A DNA stretch of 64,000 nt from positions 97,366 through 161,365 of the forward strand of contig NMRB01000014.1 of the NCBI GenBank assembly GCA_002633025.1, read 5' to 3'. The DNA is from Notospermus geniculatus. Taxonomy: Eukaryota; Nemertea; Pilidiophora; Heteronemertea; Lineidae. Shown piece by piece: positions 21,901 through 32,100 of this stretch. Numbering within the stretch: position 1 is the stretch's first letter; every line of letters starts with the position of its first letter. The notes under the pieces are model-generated. The model did no database searches. It worked only from the letters and a program-made list of their open reading frames with translations, and was not told the DNA's origin. A program made the position numbers and the translations under genes.

Positions 21901-24486
21901 TTCACGTCAATATCTGCTTGGACACACCAGGCATGCCAGGTTAGTTTCCTTGGTATATGTTGACAGAGAGATAAGTACCGTAGACTGATTTATCGCATTT
22001 GTCAGTAGATCAGTGTTGACAAACTTATTAGCACTGACCATTTTGAGGTATTAGGCCTGTCATGAGAGTCCGTCCAGTTTTGGTTTGGTGGGAGGTGAAA
22101 CTGTCACAGACTCTCAAACTTAATGATTGATATTGTAATGTTGTGTCCACTTTGCCAAGACCTGGGGAATTCCTGGAAAGTTTCAATCTACCGGAAAAAC
22201 CAGTCTGACCTGCCCAAAAGACACTTGTATGGAGGACAGTTAGTTAAATCTGGAAGCTGTCATTCCAAAGTCTTGTTCCATGATGATTATTGAAGAAAAA
22301 GAGTGTACAGACTCGAAGAAGTAGATGGACCCCTCGCAAGGGCTTGTCCTCTGACTTACCTCTTTCTTACTTACTTTATCCAGGATAGGAGAATGGAGTT
22401 GTCCAAATCACTTTTATCATGTTCATTGTTGGCCTCAACAGGAACTTCATCCAGGTTACCTACCATTTTGTCCATTGTAAAGGCAAAGTTACCCAATTGG
22501 CTGAACACCGATGTTAATGTTGCTGAATATTTCATGGTATCTGATATGCTGTGCGTAGTACAGCTTTGGCATTTCTGTGTTGCTTTTATCAATGTATTGA
22601 ACGGTACTCCTGCTGNATAGCTGACCAGTGGAGTACTCACCAACCACGCCTGTGTGCCCTGTCTGTCACTGTTTACGCTTCCCACTGTGAAGGACTCTGA
22701 ATGAAAAGCCTGGTGGAAGTTCAGTCGTGATCAACCCATACTGCTTTATCACACATTACTTACCCATGTCTGGTAGCGCGACTTGAAAGTGCCAGCCTGA
22801 AGAAGGCCCCGGTTGGGGTCGAAAATTTGCTAAGATTCTGGAAATTGACTTCCTGTTTATCACCATGTCTGGTTAAGGCCTGCTAAATACTCTCTTGGGG
22901 TTGCTTTTGAACTATGTGAAGGAAAAGGCCTTGTTCACCATGCAACAATGTCCTCACTAATAAACCCTTGTGTCACCTATTCCACACTGCACAAGCCACT
23001 CAGTACAAATGGCCCACACTTAATTCCCCTGTAGGTGGTGGATTACATAACGCCCAACAACAGAATGGCATGAATTGGCTGGGAATTCTTTTTGAAAGGC
23101 CCAATTCCAAATAAAGATTGGTCTGGACTCGCCTTATGAATTGGAGTGTGTCCTCTTGTCTGTGCTTCTCTCTAGTCTGAGGGGGATATCATGTCTGTTG
23201 AAAACTGCTCTCACCTCCCCTGACATAAGGCCTACTTACCAGTGGAAATTAGGCACTGCTTCATTGTCAGATGCTGGTCCTCCTCCATTTTCTCCTCCTT
23301 CATTTTATGTCAAATCTATAAAATGCGCCACATGTGTTTTGCTCTTCACTCCATTGTTTTAACTCGAGGTTTATTTTGCAGCTGGTGTGGAGATATTATT
23401 GCCTGAACAACTGTTGTATGTTCATTCACCAGACTAACAGTGTGTCATACAGGGCATCTCAGAATAAATTAATCCCGAAATAAAGGGTTAAAAGATATGA
23501 CCGAACCACATTCTCTTCTATGACAATAAATCATAAAGAAGAACCAAATTGTTTCCTATGGTACCTTGAAGTTGATGGCAATTCTGTGGTCATGCAATAC
23601 TGAGCACCATTGTTTTGAAATGGTATTGGTGGCACTTACATGAATTGCCCACGTTAGACCACTTTGGAAAATGTTTTCCATACCAACTGTGAGAGTGGGT
23701 TTTGCATTTCCCATGTGATTTGGCCCTAGTGTAGCAAATGGATTTTCAGATCCCATATTCTCCAAACAGTGCTGCTCAGCAATGCACGAATGAAGGATTG
23801 CCATCAAGGTACCTTTGGAAAGCATTTTGCTTTACTTTACTTTTTGACAAACTGGACACAAATCATGGTTCTGGTCATTCAGCAAATGGATTGGATATAC
23901 AATAAACCATTTATTTCAGGATTGATTTTTTCTGGGACACTCTGTAGAGCTGTCAGTGTATAGCCAGAGTTGATTGGACCGGGTGGTGTTGATTGATCCT
24001 AGCAAAATCAATCTTTGAATAATCTGATATGACAGATCTTATTTCAACCAGGCTGTTGGTTCCTGTCAATTTGACCGTTCGTCCTGATTACTCGGTAGCC
24101 AACTCTCAGTGCAACTCTTTCGGATTGAAGAAATTCTATGACATTATTCATTGAAGTTTGCTGAAACGTTTGCCCCTGGACAATCAGATTGCACAACATC
24201 TAAAAAAGTGTGTGAGCATGTTGGAACTATAAGGTTTCTTTCATTGCATTTCATTCTTTTTTGCTTTCTTGCAGGTTTCAAGCCCGTGCCAGATATCAAC
24301 GTCACAGAAGCAGACTTCAAAGGTCCCTTACCAAGCGTACCTACAGATTATCCAGACTACCTCCTTGCCCTCGCGTGGGTGTTCGTCATCTCTTGTGTAA
24401 CCTACATGGTTGTCAAGTCAAACTCCGGGCAACAACTTTGGCAGAAGGTTCAACACCTCTGGTTGGAGCATCAACATCTTGACTGA
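15989..24486 (+). CDS. TXNDC15: Thioredoxin domain-containing protein 15 (TXNDC15-like)
   Basis: Membrane-anchored, ER-lumenal thioredoxin-fold protein. The human gene is linked to ciliary transition-zone function and Meckel syndrome. Exons: 15989-16076 (proposed), 16818-17742, 18336-18466, 24275-24486; all phases agree, giving about 451 residues. Exon 1 encodes a hydrophobic leader (VIPFVFLYIL) and is the least certain: it has a strong Kozak context but no independent support, and in-frame ATGs exist upstream. Exon 2 encodes a long polar region with several N-glycosylation sequons, then the thioredoxin core FYAPWCVFCARTAPHY. Exon 3 carries the cis-Pro strand (YGTIAVPNIMMFHGGRP). Exon 4 carries DYLLALAWVFVISCVTYMVV, a transmembrane helix, and a short tail. 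The family is clear from the order of these blocks. An AATAAA lies at 24845-24850. The last exon occurs again at 27538. Confidence 0.88.
16155..16233. repeat. CA/CAC-rich simple sequence
   Basis: Imperfect CACAC and CACCAC runs in TXNDC15 intron 1; the ORF through it is low complexity. Confidence 0.8.
16281..16459. mobile_element. MITE in TXNDC15 intron 1, TTA target duplication
   Basis: A 179-bp element with perfect 15-bp inverted ends AGGAGCACGGTATTG, flanked by TTA at 16278 and 16460. PIF/Harbinger-like by the TWA duplication. Confidence 0.78.
17873..18138. mobile_element. Older inverted-repeat element split by the nested MITE
   Basis: Arms around TAAAATTTCCCTTA / TAAGGGAAATTTTA (about 18060 to 18115) extend outward to CATAAAACATCTTAAG. 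The left arm is interrupted at CTT by the 17902-18050 element. Outer limits are approximate. Confidence 0.6.
17902..18050. mobile_element. 149-bp palindromic MITE nested in another inverted repeat
   Basis: The ends GGGCTGTATGCACC / GGTGCATACGGCCC continue into long complementary arms (CTCAGGTTGAGCCACAAC). It is flanked by CTT at 17899 and 18051. The same family is at 31658-31803. Confidence 0.8.
18979..19001. repeat. Poly-C then CA microsatellite
   Basis: A run of C followed by CACACACACAC, just past the GT31 stop codon. Confidence 0.8.
19016..21004 (-). CDS. GT31 beta-1,3-galactosyltransferase-like type II membrane protein
   Basis: A 662-codon minus-strand ORF. Residues about 30-50 form a single signal anchor (AVLIFAILVLFMTLSI). 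A low-complexity stem of about 330 residues follows, then a GT31 catalytic domain (about 380-640). It shows RQTIRNTWG, FVFMLGAS, IYGDIVQESFIDTY, the DxD-region motif RLNDDVML (about residue 480) and FPEDVYYGILAE (about 568). GT31 enzymes add galactose or GlcNAc in beta-1,3 linkage in the Golgi; donor and acceptor cannot be told. The metal-binding motif is NDD rather than the usual DDD or DSD. The stem carries four 11-residue repeats. A good acceptor at 21039/21040 implies an upstream exon. The frame stays open to that acceptor (KSDIATTNAYQ before MM), so the true start may lie further upstream. The gene lies wholly inside a TXNDC15 intron on the opposite strand. Confidence 0.92.
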   Translation of the reverse strand: MMLLRRWLIHLMVRMPLRLTEYSTRTKQRRAVSAVLIFAILVLFMTLSISSFTVPKQYLILDDTFDNPVLVEKVYIKRWSIAESQYLVENLDKLNDMMFEKENMYEVAEVNQPQIAPEDGGFDQDNFQWQLPEIQADDTPRRKFLPRYSFNKQEGDESPARTLDDWANALVSKSDTLKDNRDQVLLPPRNDVAIKQNELQDLQSQENNLIENNEILGMPNKLNNEIPRMPEKFNNEILRKPEKFSNEILRMPEKLSKGKGPLLRVPPVENKFRYIQYAQDLVKNKQTGENQKKPSGFNMEYNDYSDNPHGLTKVTTPRPAFVRHQFIQSKTVRDFPIEKPRRQDSQIPKEFFNIKTVVNPHNYAYILNPRGVCDKVDGANVFVIVPIISSVDHFNVRQTIRNTWGQFSAVYGRQVRFVFMLGASKLPYLQDFVKQESDIYGDIVQESFIDTYFNSNLKAIFTLRWVQTFCSNAKFMLRLNDDVMLHIYKFIRYLETAGLPETKLYWGQVYHHSRVDVGLAKHEYRSKIPWRAGAHYPPYCNGPYILMTMDVVKNMYKMSERTPLMFPEDVYYGILAEKLGTRTYDASLHLLDQDQVHTPVRDNARPEMMAHLGSDDRTRLKMQYMWKVVQKRTKDKTGCVKRELILDRSKLFDNDIDNRIPT
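20241..20371 (-). repeat. Four 33-bp coding repeats in the GT31 stem
   Basis: A 33-base unit occurs four times (phase points 20248, 20281, 20314, 20347 on the plus strand). It encodes variants of NNEILRMPEKF. The unit is a multiple of three, so the reading frame is kept. Confidence 0.9.
21040..22616. other. Intron sequence upstream of GT31
   Basis: Part of the TXNDC15 intron and presumed to contain the upstream GT31 exon, which I could not place. It ends at the single N that begins the duplicated block. Confidence 0.5.
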
Positions 24487-24927
24487 TGAAAATGATATAG
24501 TGTGTTGTCATGGTTTTAAATAGAATTGTGAGAAGTGGTTGAAATGCTCAAAAGTGCACTCCATTGGCAGGCGCTAAGGCAGCACTGCACTCTTGCACCT
24601 CAAATCGAAAGTTTTGAAATTGTTGGTGAACAGCAGAGATTGAGAGTTGTGTAGATCACAGGTTAAATAACAGATGTAAGAACTTGTTCAAAGAAGTTCT
24701 CTCTGTGAAAAACTACATCATGTTGAAAGTCATTAGCTGACACATTCCACTATTCCAGGCAAAACTGAGTTGAAGGGTAGCACTGGTACTTTGCACCCGG
24801 TAAAAGTGCATCATGAAGTGTGTTTTTTCTGTTGTACAGTTGTAAATAAATGATCAACTTGGGACACTTTATGAGAAATCACTTATCAAGTAATAGAACA
24901 GGGAACTGTGGGTATTTTAATTCGGGG
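22617..24927 (+). repeat. Duplicated 2.3-kb segment, copy A
   Basis: Near-identical to 25864-28177 from ATAGCTGACC to TTCGGGG, with small indels and substitutions. It includes the end of the TXNDC15 intron, a mariner-like element, the last exon and the 3' UTR. Both edges coincide with N characters. Confidence 0.93.
23450..23944. mobile_element. Mariner-like non-autonomous element (copy A)
   Basis: Left end CAGGGCATCTCAGAATAAAT and right end complementary to CAGAGTGTCCCAGAAAAAAT, flanked by TA. I see no transposase frame. Counterpart at 26688-27192. Confidence 0.65.
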
Positions 24928-25859
24928 NNNNNNNNNNNNNNNNNNNNNNNNNNNNNNNNNNNNNNNNNNNNNNNNNNNNNNNNNNNNNNNNNNNNNNNNN
25001 NNNNNNNNNNNNNNNNNNNNNNNNNNNNNNNNNNNNNNNNNNNNNNNNNNNNNNNNNNNNNNNNNNNNNNNNNNNNNNNNNNNNNNNNNNNNNNNNNNNN
25101 NNNNNNNNNNNNNNNNNNNNNNNNNNNNNNNNNNNNNNNNNNNNNNNNNNNNNNNNNNNNNNNNNNNNNNNNNNNNNNNNNNNNNNNNNNNNNNNNNNNN
25201 NNNNNNNNNNNNNNNNNNNNNNNNNNNNNNNNNNNNNNNNNNNNNNNNNNNNNNNNNNNNNNNNNNNNNNNNNNNNNNNNNNNNNNNNNNNNNNNNNNNN
25301 NNNNNNNNNNNNNNNNNNNNNNNNNNNNNNNNNNNNNNNNNNNNNNNNNNNNNNNNNNNNNNNNNNNNNNNNNNNNNNNNNNNNNNNNNNNNNNNNNNNN
25401 NNNNNNNNNNNNNNNNNNNNNNNNNNNNNNNNNNNNNNNNNNNNNNNNNNNNNNNNNNNNNNNNNNNNNNNNNNNNNNNNNNNNNNNNNNNNNNNNNNNN
25501 NNNNNNNNNNNNNNNNNNNNNNNNNNNNNNNNNNNNNNNNNNNNNNNNNNNNNNNNNNNNNNNNNNNNNNNNNNNNNNNNNNNNNNNNNNNNNNNNNNNN
25601 NNNNNNNNNNNNNNNNNNNNNNNNNNNNNNNNNNNNNNNNNNNNNNNNNNNNNNNNNNNNNNNNNNNNNNNNNNNNNNNNNNNNNNNNNNNNNNNNNNNN
25701 NNNNNNNNNNNNNNNNNNNNNNNNNNNNNNNNNNNNNNNNNNNNNNNNNNNNNNNNNNNNNNNNNNNNNNNNNNNNNNNNNNNNNNNNNNNNNNNNNNNN
25801 NNNNNNNNNNNNNNNNNNNNNNNNNNNNNNNNNNNNNNNNNNNNNNNNNNNNNNNNNNN
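24928..25859. other. Assembly gap (932 N)
   Basis: A run of N that separates the two copies of the TXNDC15 3' region. Long ORFs running through it are artefacts. Single N characters also occur at 15948, 22616, 35181, 50899 and 57144. Confidence 0.98.
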
Positions 25860-26687
25860 TGTCATAGCTGACCAGTGGAGTACTCACCAACCACGCCTGT
25901 GTGCCCTGTCTGTCACTGTTTACGCTTCCCACTGTGAAGGACTCTGAATGAAAAGCCTGGTGGAAGTTCAGTCGTGATCAACCCATACTGCTTTATCACA
26001 CATTACTTACCCATGTCTGGTAGCGCGACTTGAAAGTGCCAGCCTGAAGAAGGCCCCGGTTGGGGTCGAAAATTTGCTAAGATTCTGGAAATTGACTTCC
26101 TGTTTATCACCATGTCTGGTTAAGGCCTGCTAAATACTCTCTTGGGGTTGCTTTTGAACTATGTGAAGGAAAAGGCCTTGTTCACCATGCAACAATGTCC
26201 TCACTAATAAACCCTTGTGTCACCTATTCCACACTGCACAAGCCACTCAGTACAAATGGCCCACACTTAATTCCCCTGTAGGTGGTGGATTACATAACGC
26301 CCAACAACAGAATGGCATGAATTGGCTGGGAATTCTTTTTGAAAGGCCCAATTCCAAATAAAGATTGGTCTGGACTCATGAATTGGAGTGTGTCCTCTTG
26401 TCTGCTTCTCTCCGAGTCTGAGGGGGATATCATGTCTGTTGAAAACTGCTCTCACCTCCCCTGACATTAGGCCTACTTACCAGTGGAAATTAGGCACTGC
26501 TTCATTGTCAGATGCTGGTCCTCCTCCATTTTCTCCTCCTTCATTTTATGTCAAATCTATGAAATGCACCACATGTGTTTTGCTCTTCACTCCTTTGTTT
26601 TAACTCGAGGTTTATTTTGCAGCTGGTGTGGAGATATTGTTGCATGAACAACTGTTGTTCATTCAACAGACTTAACAGTGTGTCATA

Positions 26688-27192
26688 CAGGGCATCCCAG
26701 AATTAATTAATCCCGAAATAAAGGGTTAAAAGATACATGTATGACCAAACCACATTCTCTTCTATGACAATAATCATAAAGAAGAACAAATTTGTTTCCT
26801 ATGGTACCTTGAAGTTGATGGCAATTCTGTGGTCATGCAATACTGAGCATCATTGTTTTGAAATGGTATTGGTGGCACTTACATGAATTGCCCACGTTAG
26901 ACCACTTTGGAAAATGTTTTCCATACCAACTGTGAGAGTGGGTTTTGCATTACCCATGTGATTTGGCCCTACATTACTGTAGCAAATGGATTTTCTGATC
27001 CCATTCTCCAAGTTACAGTGCTGCTCAGCAGCGCACGAATGAAGGATTGCCATCAAGGTATCTTTGGAAAGCATTTTGCTTACATTATACTTTATGACAA
27101 ACTGGACACAAATCATGGTTCTGGTAATTCAACAAACGGATTGGATATACAATTAACCATTTATTTCAGGATTGATTTTCTGGGACACCCTC
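26688..27192. mobile_element. Mariner-like non-autonomous element (copy B)
   Basis: Counterpart of 23450-23944 with small indels; left end CAGGGCATCCCAGAATTAAT, TA flanks kept. Confidence 0.65.
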
Positions 27193-27537
27193 TAGAGCTG
27201 TCAGTGTATAGCCAGAGTTGGTTGGACCGGATGGTGTTGATTGATCCTAGCAAAATCAATCATTGAATAATCTGATATGACAGATCTTATTTCAACCAGG
27301 CTGTCGGTGTCAATTTGACCGTTCGTCCTGATTACTTGGTAGCCAACTCTCAGTGCAGCTCTTTCAGATTGAAGAAATTCTATGTCAATATTCGTTGATG
27401 TTTGCCGAAACATGTGCCCCTGGACAATCAGATAAAATGATTTCATAACATCTAAAAAAGTGTTTGAGAATGTCGGAATTATAAAGTTTCTTCCATTGGC
27501 ATTGCATTTACCGGTAGTTCTTTTTGCTTTCTTGCAG

Positions 27538-27749
27538 GTTTCAAGCCCGTGCCAGATATCAACGTCACAGAAGCAGACTTCAAAGGTCCCTTACCAAGCG
27601 TACCTACAGATTATCCAGACTACCTCCTTGCCCTCGCTTGGGTGTTCGTCATCTCTTGTGTAACCTACATGGTTGTCAAGTCAAACTCCGGGCAACAACT
27701 TTGGCAGAAGGTTCAACACCTCTGGTTGGAGCATCAGCATCTTGACTGA
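27538..27749 (+). CDS. TXNDC15: Second copy of the terminal TXNDC15 exon
   Basis: This exon repeats 24275-24486. It has the same CAG acceptor and the same 69 residues after the split glycine, ending LWLEHQHLD-stop. I find only silent changes (GCG to GCT, CAA to CAG). It sits at the same place within the second copy of the duplicated segment 25864-28177. The AATAAA used at 24845 is lost here by a 4-base deletion (TAAATAAATG versus TAAATG), but AATAAA occurs further on at 28265 and 28280. It is most likely the other haplotype of the same exon rather than a second gene end. Confidence 0.85.
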
Positions 27750-28177
27750 TGAAAATGATATAGTGTGTTGTCATGGTTTTAAATAGAATTGTGAGAAGTG
27801 GTTGAAATGCTCAAAAGTGCACTCCATTGGCAGGCGCTAAGGCAGCACTGCACTCATGCACCTCAAATCGAAAGTTTTGAAATTGTTGGTGAACAGCAGA
27901 GATTGAGAGTTGTGTAGATCACAGGTTATGTAAGAACTTCTTCAAAGAAGTTCTCTGTGAAAAACTACATCATGTTGAAAGTCATTAGCTGACACATTCC
28001 ACTATTTGAGGCAAAATTTAGTGTATGTCTGAGTTGAAGTGTAGCGCTGGTACCTTGCACCCGGTAAAAGTGCATCATGAAGTGTGTTTTTTCTGTTGTA
28101 CAGTTGTAAATGATCAACTTGGGACACTTTCACTTACCAAGTAATAGAACAGGGACTGTGGGTATTTTAATTCGGGG

Positions 28178-29138
28178 TATAGTGTTACCATCAGGACTGT
28201 CTTTGTTATACATGTACGTACATTTGATTTTGACATTGTTATTTATGTTGTTTCTCTTCTTGCCAATAAATACAGATTCAATAAAATGAAGATGAGTGTT
28301 CCTGTTTCTGTCATTGTTGTGCCAGGTAATCAAACCCTAAAACGAAGTAATAAAAAACATGTTTTTCATGCAGAATTGAGGACAATTTTGGCAAAAGAGT
28401 GTATTTTGCCTCTTGCTTCACCCTACGGGAAAGTGAGATACCCTCTGTTTCGATGATGTTGTAACAAGAAAGTTCAGAAAACAACCTCAACCCAGCGTAT
28501 TGTTGCAGTCAATGATTTGTTTGGCAACTTCGATGCATTGGGCGAAGAGTTCAAAATGTCAAAAAACTATTGCCGGTTGATGTAGACACATCACTGTATG
28601 GAACTTGGTTGAATGCATGCTGTGTATCAAAGGAAGTGGGCCCTTGGAGGAATATATTCCTCCAAGGTGGGCCCGAGTACAGAGAAACCAAGTTGAATTT
28701 TTAGAGGGTTAACTAAGAAGTTTCTAAAATTCAGTGTTGGAAAGGTGCAGAGGTTAAAAAGGTTTTCCGGGTTATGGTAGGCCGATGTCTTAGGCCTATG
28801 CCCCTTTTGATCAAGCCGAAGGATAGGATAGAAAATGCCAAAAAAGTGTAGTTTTCCGTGTCTCTTGCTTTTATTTGGCTTTTACCTTTCGGCTTTTGTC
28901 TTCTTGGAGTTTTTGCCAAAAGTCTCCTTTTTCACCTGATGTGGTCTTTCTTTTTTAGGTCTTGCGGGGTCTTAGGTCTTCGTTTCGTCGATTTTCACAG
29001 GTCTTAGGTCTGTGGGTCTTCGTTTTACATACACCCGCAGCCTACGTCATCGTCCTTCCGAACACTACTGATGACGTCAGCATACAGGTAATGAAATTGT
29101 AGTAACGATGAAAAACCAATAGGCGCCGTTTTGTCAAC
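28178..29138. other. Intergenic, TXNDC15 3' end to DCTN4
   Basis: Contains AATAAA at 28265 and 28280, a perfect 24-bp palindrome CTTGGAGGAATATATTCCTC... centred near 28655, short GGTCTTAGGTCTTCG repeats (28955-29025), and the CRE sites before DCTN4. Confidence 0.6.
29072..29079. promoter_or_regulatory. Perfect CRE palindrome upstream of DCTN4
   Basis: TGACGTCA, the ATF/CREB consensus, lies 60 bases before the DCTN4 start codon. A half site TACGTCA lies at 29043-29049. The position fits a core promoter; activity is inferred. Confidence 0.55.
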
Positions 29139-29146
29139 ATGGCGAC
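29135..29146 (+). promoter_or_regulatory. TISU-like initiation element at the DCTN4 start codon
   Basis: CAACATGGCGAC matches the TISU consensus SAASATGGCGGC at 11 of 12 positions, with ATG at 29139. TISU elements combine a YY1-type core promoter with translation from very short 5' UTRs, so transcription may start only tens of bases upstream. Confidence 0.5.
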
Positions 29147-32100
29147 TTACGAGACCCAGTGCAGTGTCTCGTATGTTTGCTCTTGTGGCTCGAAATTTTC
29201 ACTATGTAGACTGTATTTTTGTCGACACTGTTTAAAACTGAGATGCGGGGATTGTGTTTGTCATGAGGTAAGTGTAATTGCTTCGTGAACCGGCTTGATT
29301 TTGGACAAAATATACGGCTCCGGAACCTCCCACTCCCCATGCTCCCATTTGGATGGAGTCGATGCACTTGCACTGCCCTGCTGATTGATGTGCACAAAAT
29401 GTACTGGGCTGGTACCGTGGTATGAAGTACTAGGCCCCTAGTCCCTACGCCTACTGCATTGCTGCCTGAGTAGGCCTAGAAACAACATAGCCTAGCAGGG
29501 GCTGGCCATTACCGGTAGTGGGCTTCAGTCGAATGGTCTACAGACTAAATTCAAGAGTACGGCCTAATCGCCGTACCGGTAACTCCGCACGGCACAGGCC
29601 CGGCCTGATTTTTACTTAGATAGGGCCTAGGCACCCTGGCCCTGCGGACGCTAATTTAGGCCCTACTCTGAGTTTGTTATTTCTATGATCTAGCTACAAA
29701 AGCTTACCATTTTCAGGTTGACTCCCATTATTGTCCAAACTGCCTGGAAAGTTTACCTTCTGCTGAAGCCAAGTTGAAAAAGAATAGGTAGGTACCAAGG
29801 CTGCCGACTGCCATTCCTACTTATTCGAGCGCCCTTGCTTTATCCTGGTTTATATTCAAATGAACATTATATAACTGCCATTAATTTCCTCTTGATTTGT
29901 GCGACATACTACATGTACTAATAGCGTACAAAATTTGTGCAATAAATATTTGGTTATTTCTGAATGTTGTCATCAGTAGGTAACCAGTCTATTTCATATC
30001 CTATTCTAAAGGTGTGGCAATTGTTTTGACTGTCCAAGTTGTCAGCACACGCTCTCCACCCGTGCAACCACTGTGCCGGTTCCAAATCCAGATGATCCCA
30101 GCAAGAATATTCCAAAGAAGGTCTACTACTTGGCATGTGGGTTCTGTAGATGGACTTCTCGCGATGTAGGACTTGCTGACCAAACAGTTGGTATGTGTAT
30201 TTAGTCAGTACAGAATGAGGGGAAATGGTGCACCGTGTCGATCTGTGTGCTCGTGCCAGTACTAAATAACTTACTGCTTGTATATTGCTGAACGGGTTTT
30301 AAGCGGTGAGGTTTCTTACATATGCATCATGCCCTCTTCTATCATATTGGTGGACTTGCATTATCAAATGATGATCATTGTGTCCTTTCAGCAAGTGGAG
30401 GATGGATTGACCAAGAAAATTCGCACAACAAGAGGGTAGGTATTGATGTATAATTGTTTGGGTAAAGGTCTGAATCAACTATAAGATCCCAAGATGAACT
30501 GTTACTAAGATCACTTCTCTTATTGCGAAGCCAAGTGGAATTAATGCTCTCGTGCTTGCAATATGATATTTGATATTTGATACTTTATTGCCAGGATCTC
30601 AATGATAATCTCTTTTCCTTTCAGCTTTCTTCAATCCTGGAATACTATCGCCAGCTTGCGCAGAAAGAGAAGGCTGAGAAAGAGAGACGCAAATATACCC
30701 GGAGGCGTAGTTACATGCATTTTTCTGTAAGTGGTCAGACATTGCTGCTGAGAATGGTTCTATTTGGCACTGCCTGCATCACGAGGAAAAATGCTCTTGT
30801 GGTGTTGGAATGCCAGATGCATTAATTTAACTGTTCTCAAGAGCATATTCTGCTTTTTACCTTAAGCAATGGAAGGTATAATGGGCAGGGTCAAATTTCG
30901 GTGTCAACCTCATGTTGGCAGGAGGTTCAATCCGTGACACTGACTGTGCACGATAAGGCACAGCTGACAACAAGGAAGGACAGTCACCATTATGCTATCC
31001 TTTCAACTGTACGTAGTCTACCCTTAACTGATGCTAGAATTTGACCTCCCCATTATACAAGTTGCAAATATCTGGTTCATGTGGATGATGGTTTGAGTAA
31101 GGTCTGCTGAGTGCTGAGGTGTACATCATGGGCGACATTCCTTGTCTCATGTTCTCACATGTCGAGGTTCTCTAATGTTTCTACTTTACTAACCAATAAT
31201 CTGTCCATATAACTGCATGGTTCGTAATCAGTCATTGAAGCATGCTAAAGCAGGGTTCATTGACAAACGGATCTGGGCTCATGTTCCCGAAGCCGTCGTT
31301 AGGTTAACGATGTCGTTACGCTATGCATTTTCCCAGTTTTAACGACATCGTTAACCTAACGATGGCTTCGGGAACATGGCTCCTGGTCCGTTTCCAGTTT
31401 GTTGCCCCTAGTTTTACGACAACGCAAAAGTCAATTTGATGGATGTGTTACGGATCTGAATCAGACAAAATCCGTGTGCCAATGAACCCCGCTTAACCTA
31501 ACTTGGCTTTCACTTACCACTTGCATGTTTTTATATCAAAAGAAAGACACATTCTAACACCTACAATGATGTAGCTTAAGCCGAATGCTGGGCTTCCATC
31601 TAGAAGCAATGAAGCCAAAACAGCTTAACAATTTCCTTTTGACTGCTGAAACATATGGGGCCGTATGCACCAACGAAGATTATCTTGAACTCAGGTTGAG
31701 CCACAACTTTTCCATTGCCACATCATGCCCTGGCAAACCTGAACAATTGAAAAGCTGTGGCTCAACCTGAGTTCAAGATAATCTTCGTTGGTGCATACGG
31801 ACCATGGATTGGCTATCAGGATTTATGGTTTTGTGATTACATGTAGGTACTGGGTTTCCTGTGCTATGCAGTTGGTGATGGTTACCACTAAATATTGATA
31901 AGTTTGCAGTAAATAACATTCACTTCTCACATTTCAACGCTAGGATCAGATAGCTCCAATGAATCTGACGCAAGCTAAGGCAACACTAGATGTAATTGTA
32001 ATGTATTACATTGTACTTCGCTGTAGTTTGCTTCATCCGTCGGTGACTCTGGTGGTTGTCTCGGGACCTGAAGCATAGGATGGGGCGGATATTTTTCCAG

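Larger units (their letters stand above)
25864..28177 (+). repeat. Duplicated 2.3-kb segment, copy B
   Basis: Partner of 22617-24927. It continues without a break into the sequence leading to DCTN4, so this copy is the better anchored one on its right side. Confidence 0.93.

Noticed and set aside
24850-25947. Long ORFs of 319-365 codons on both strands
   Set aside because: They consist almost wholly of N from the 932-base gap.
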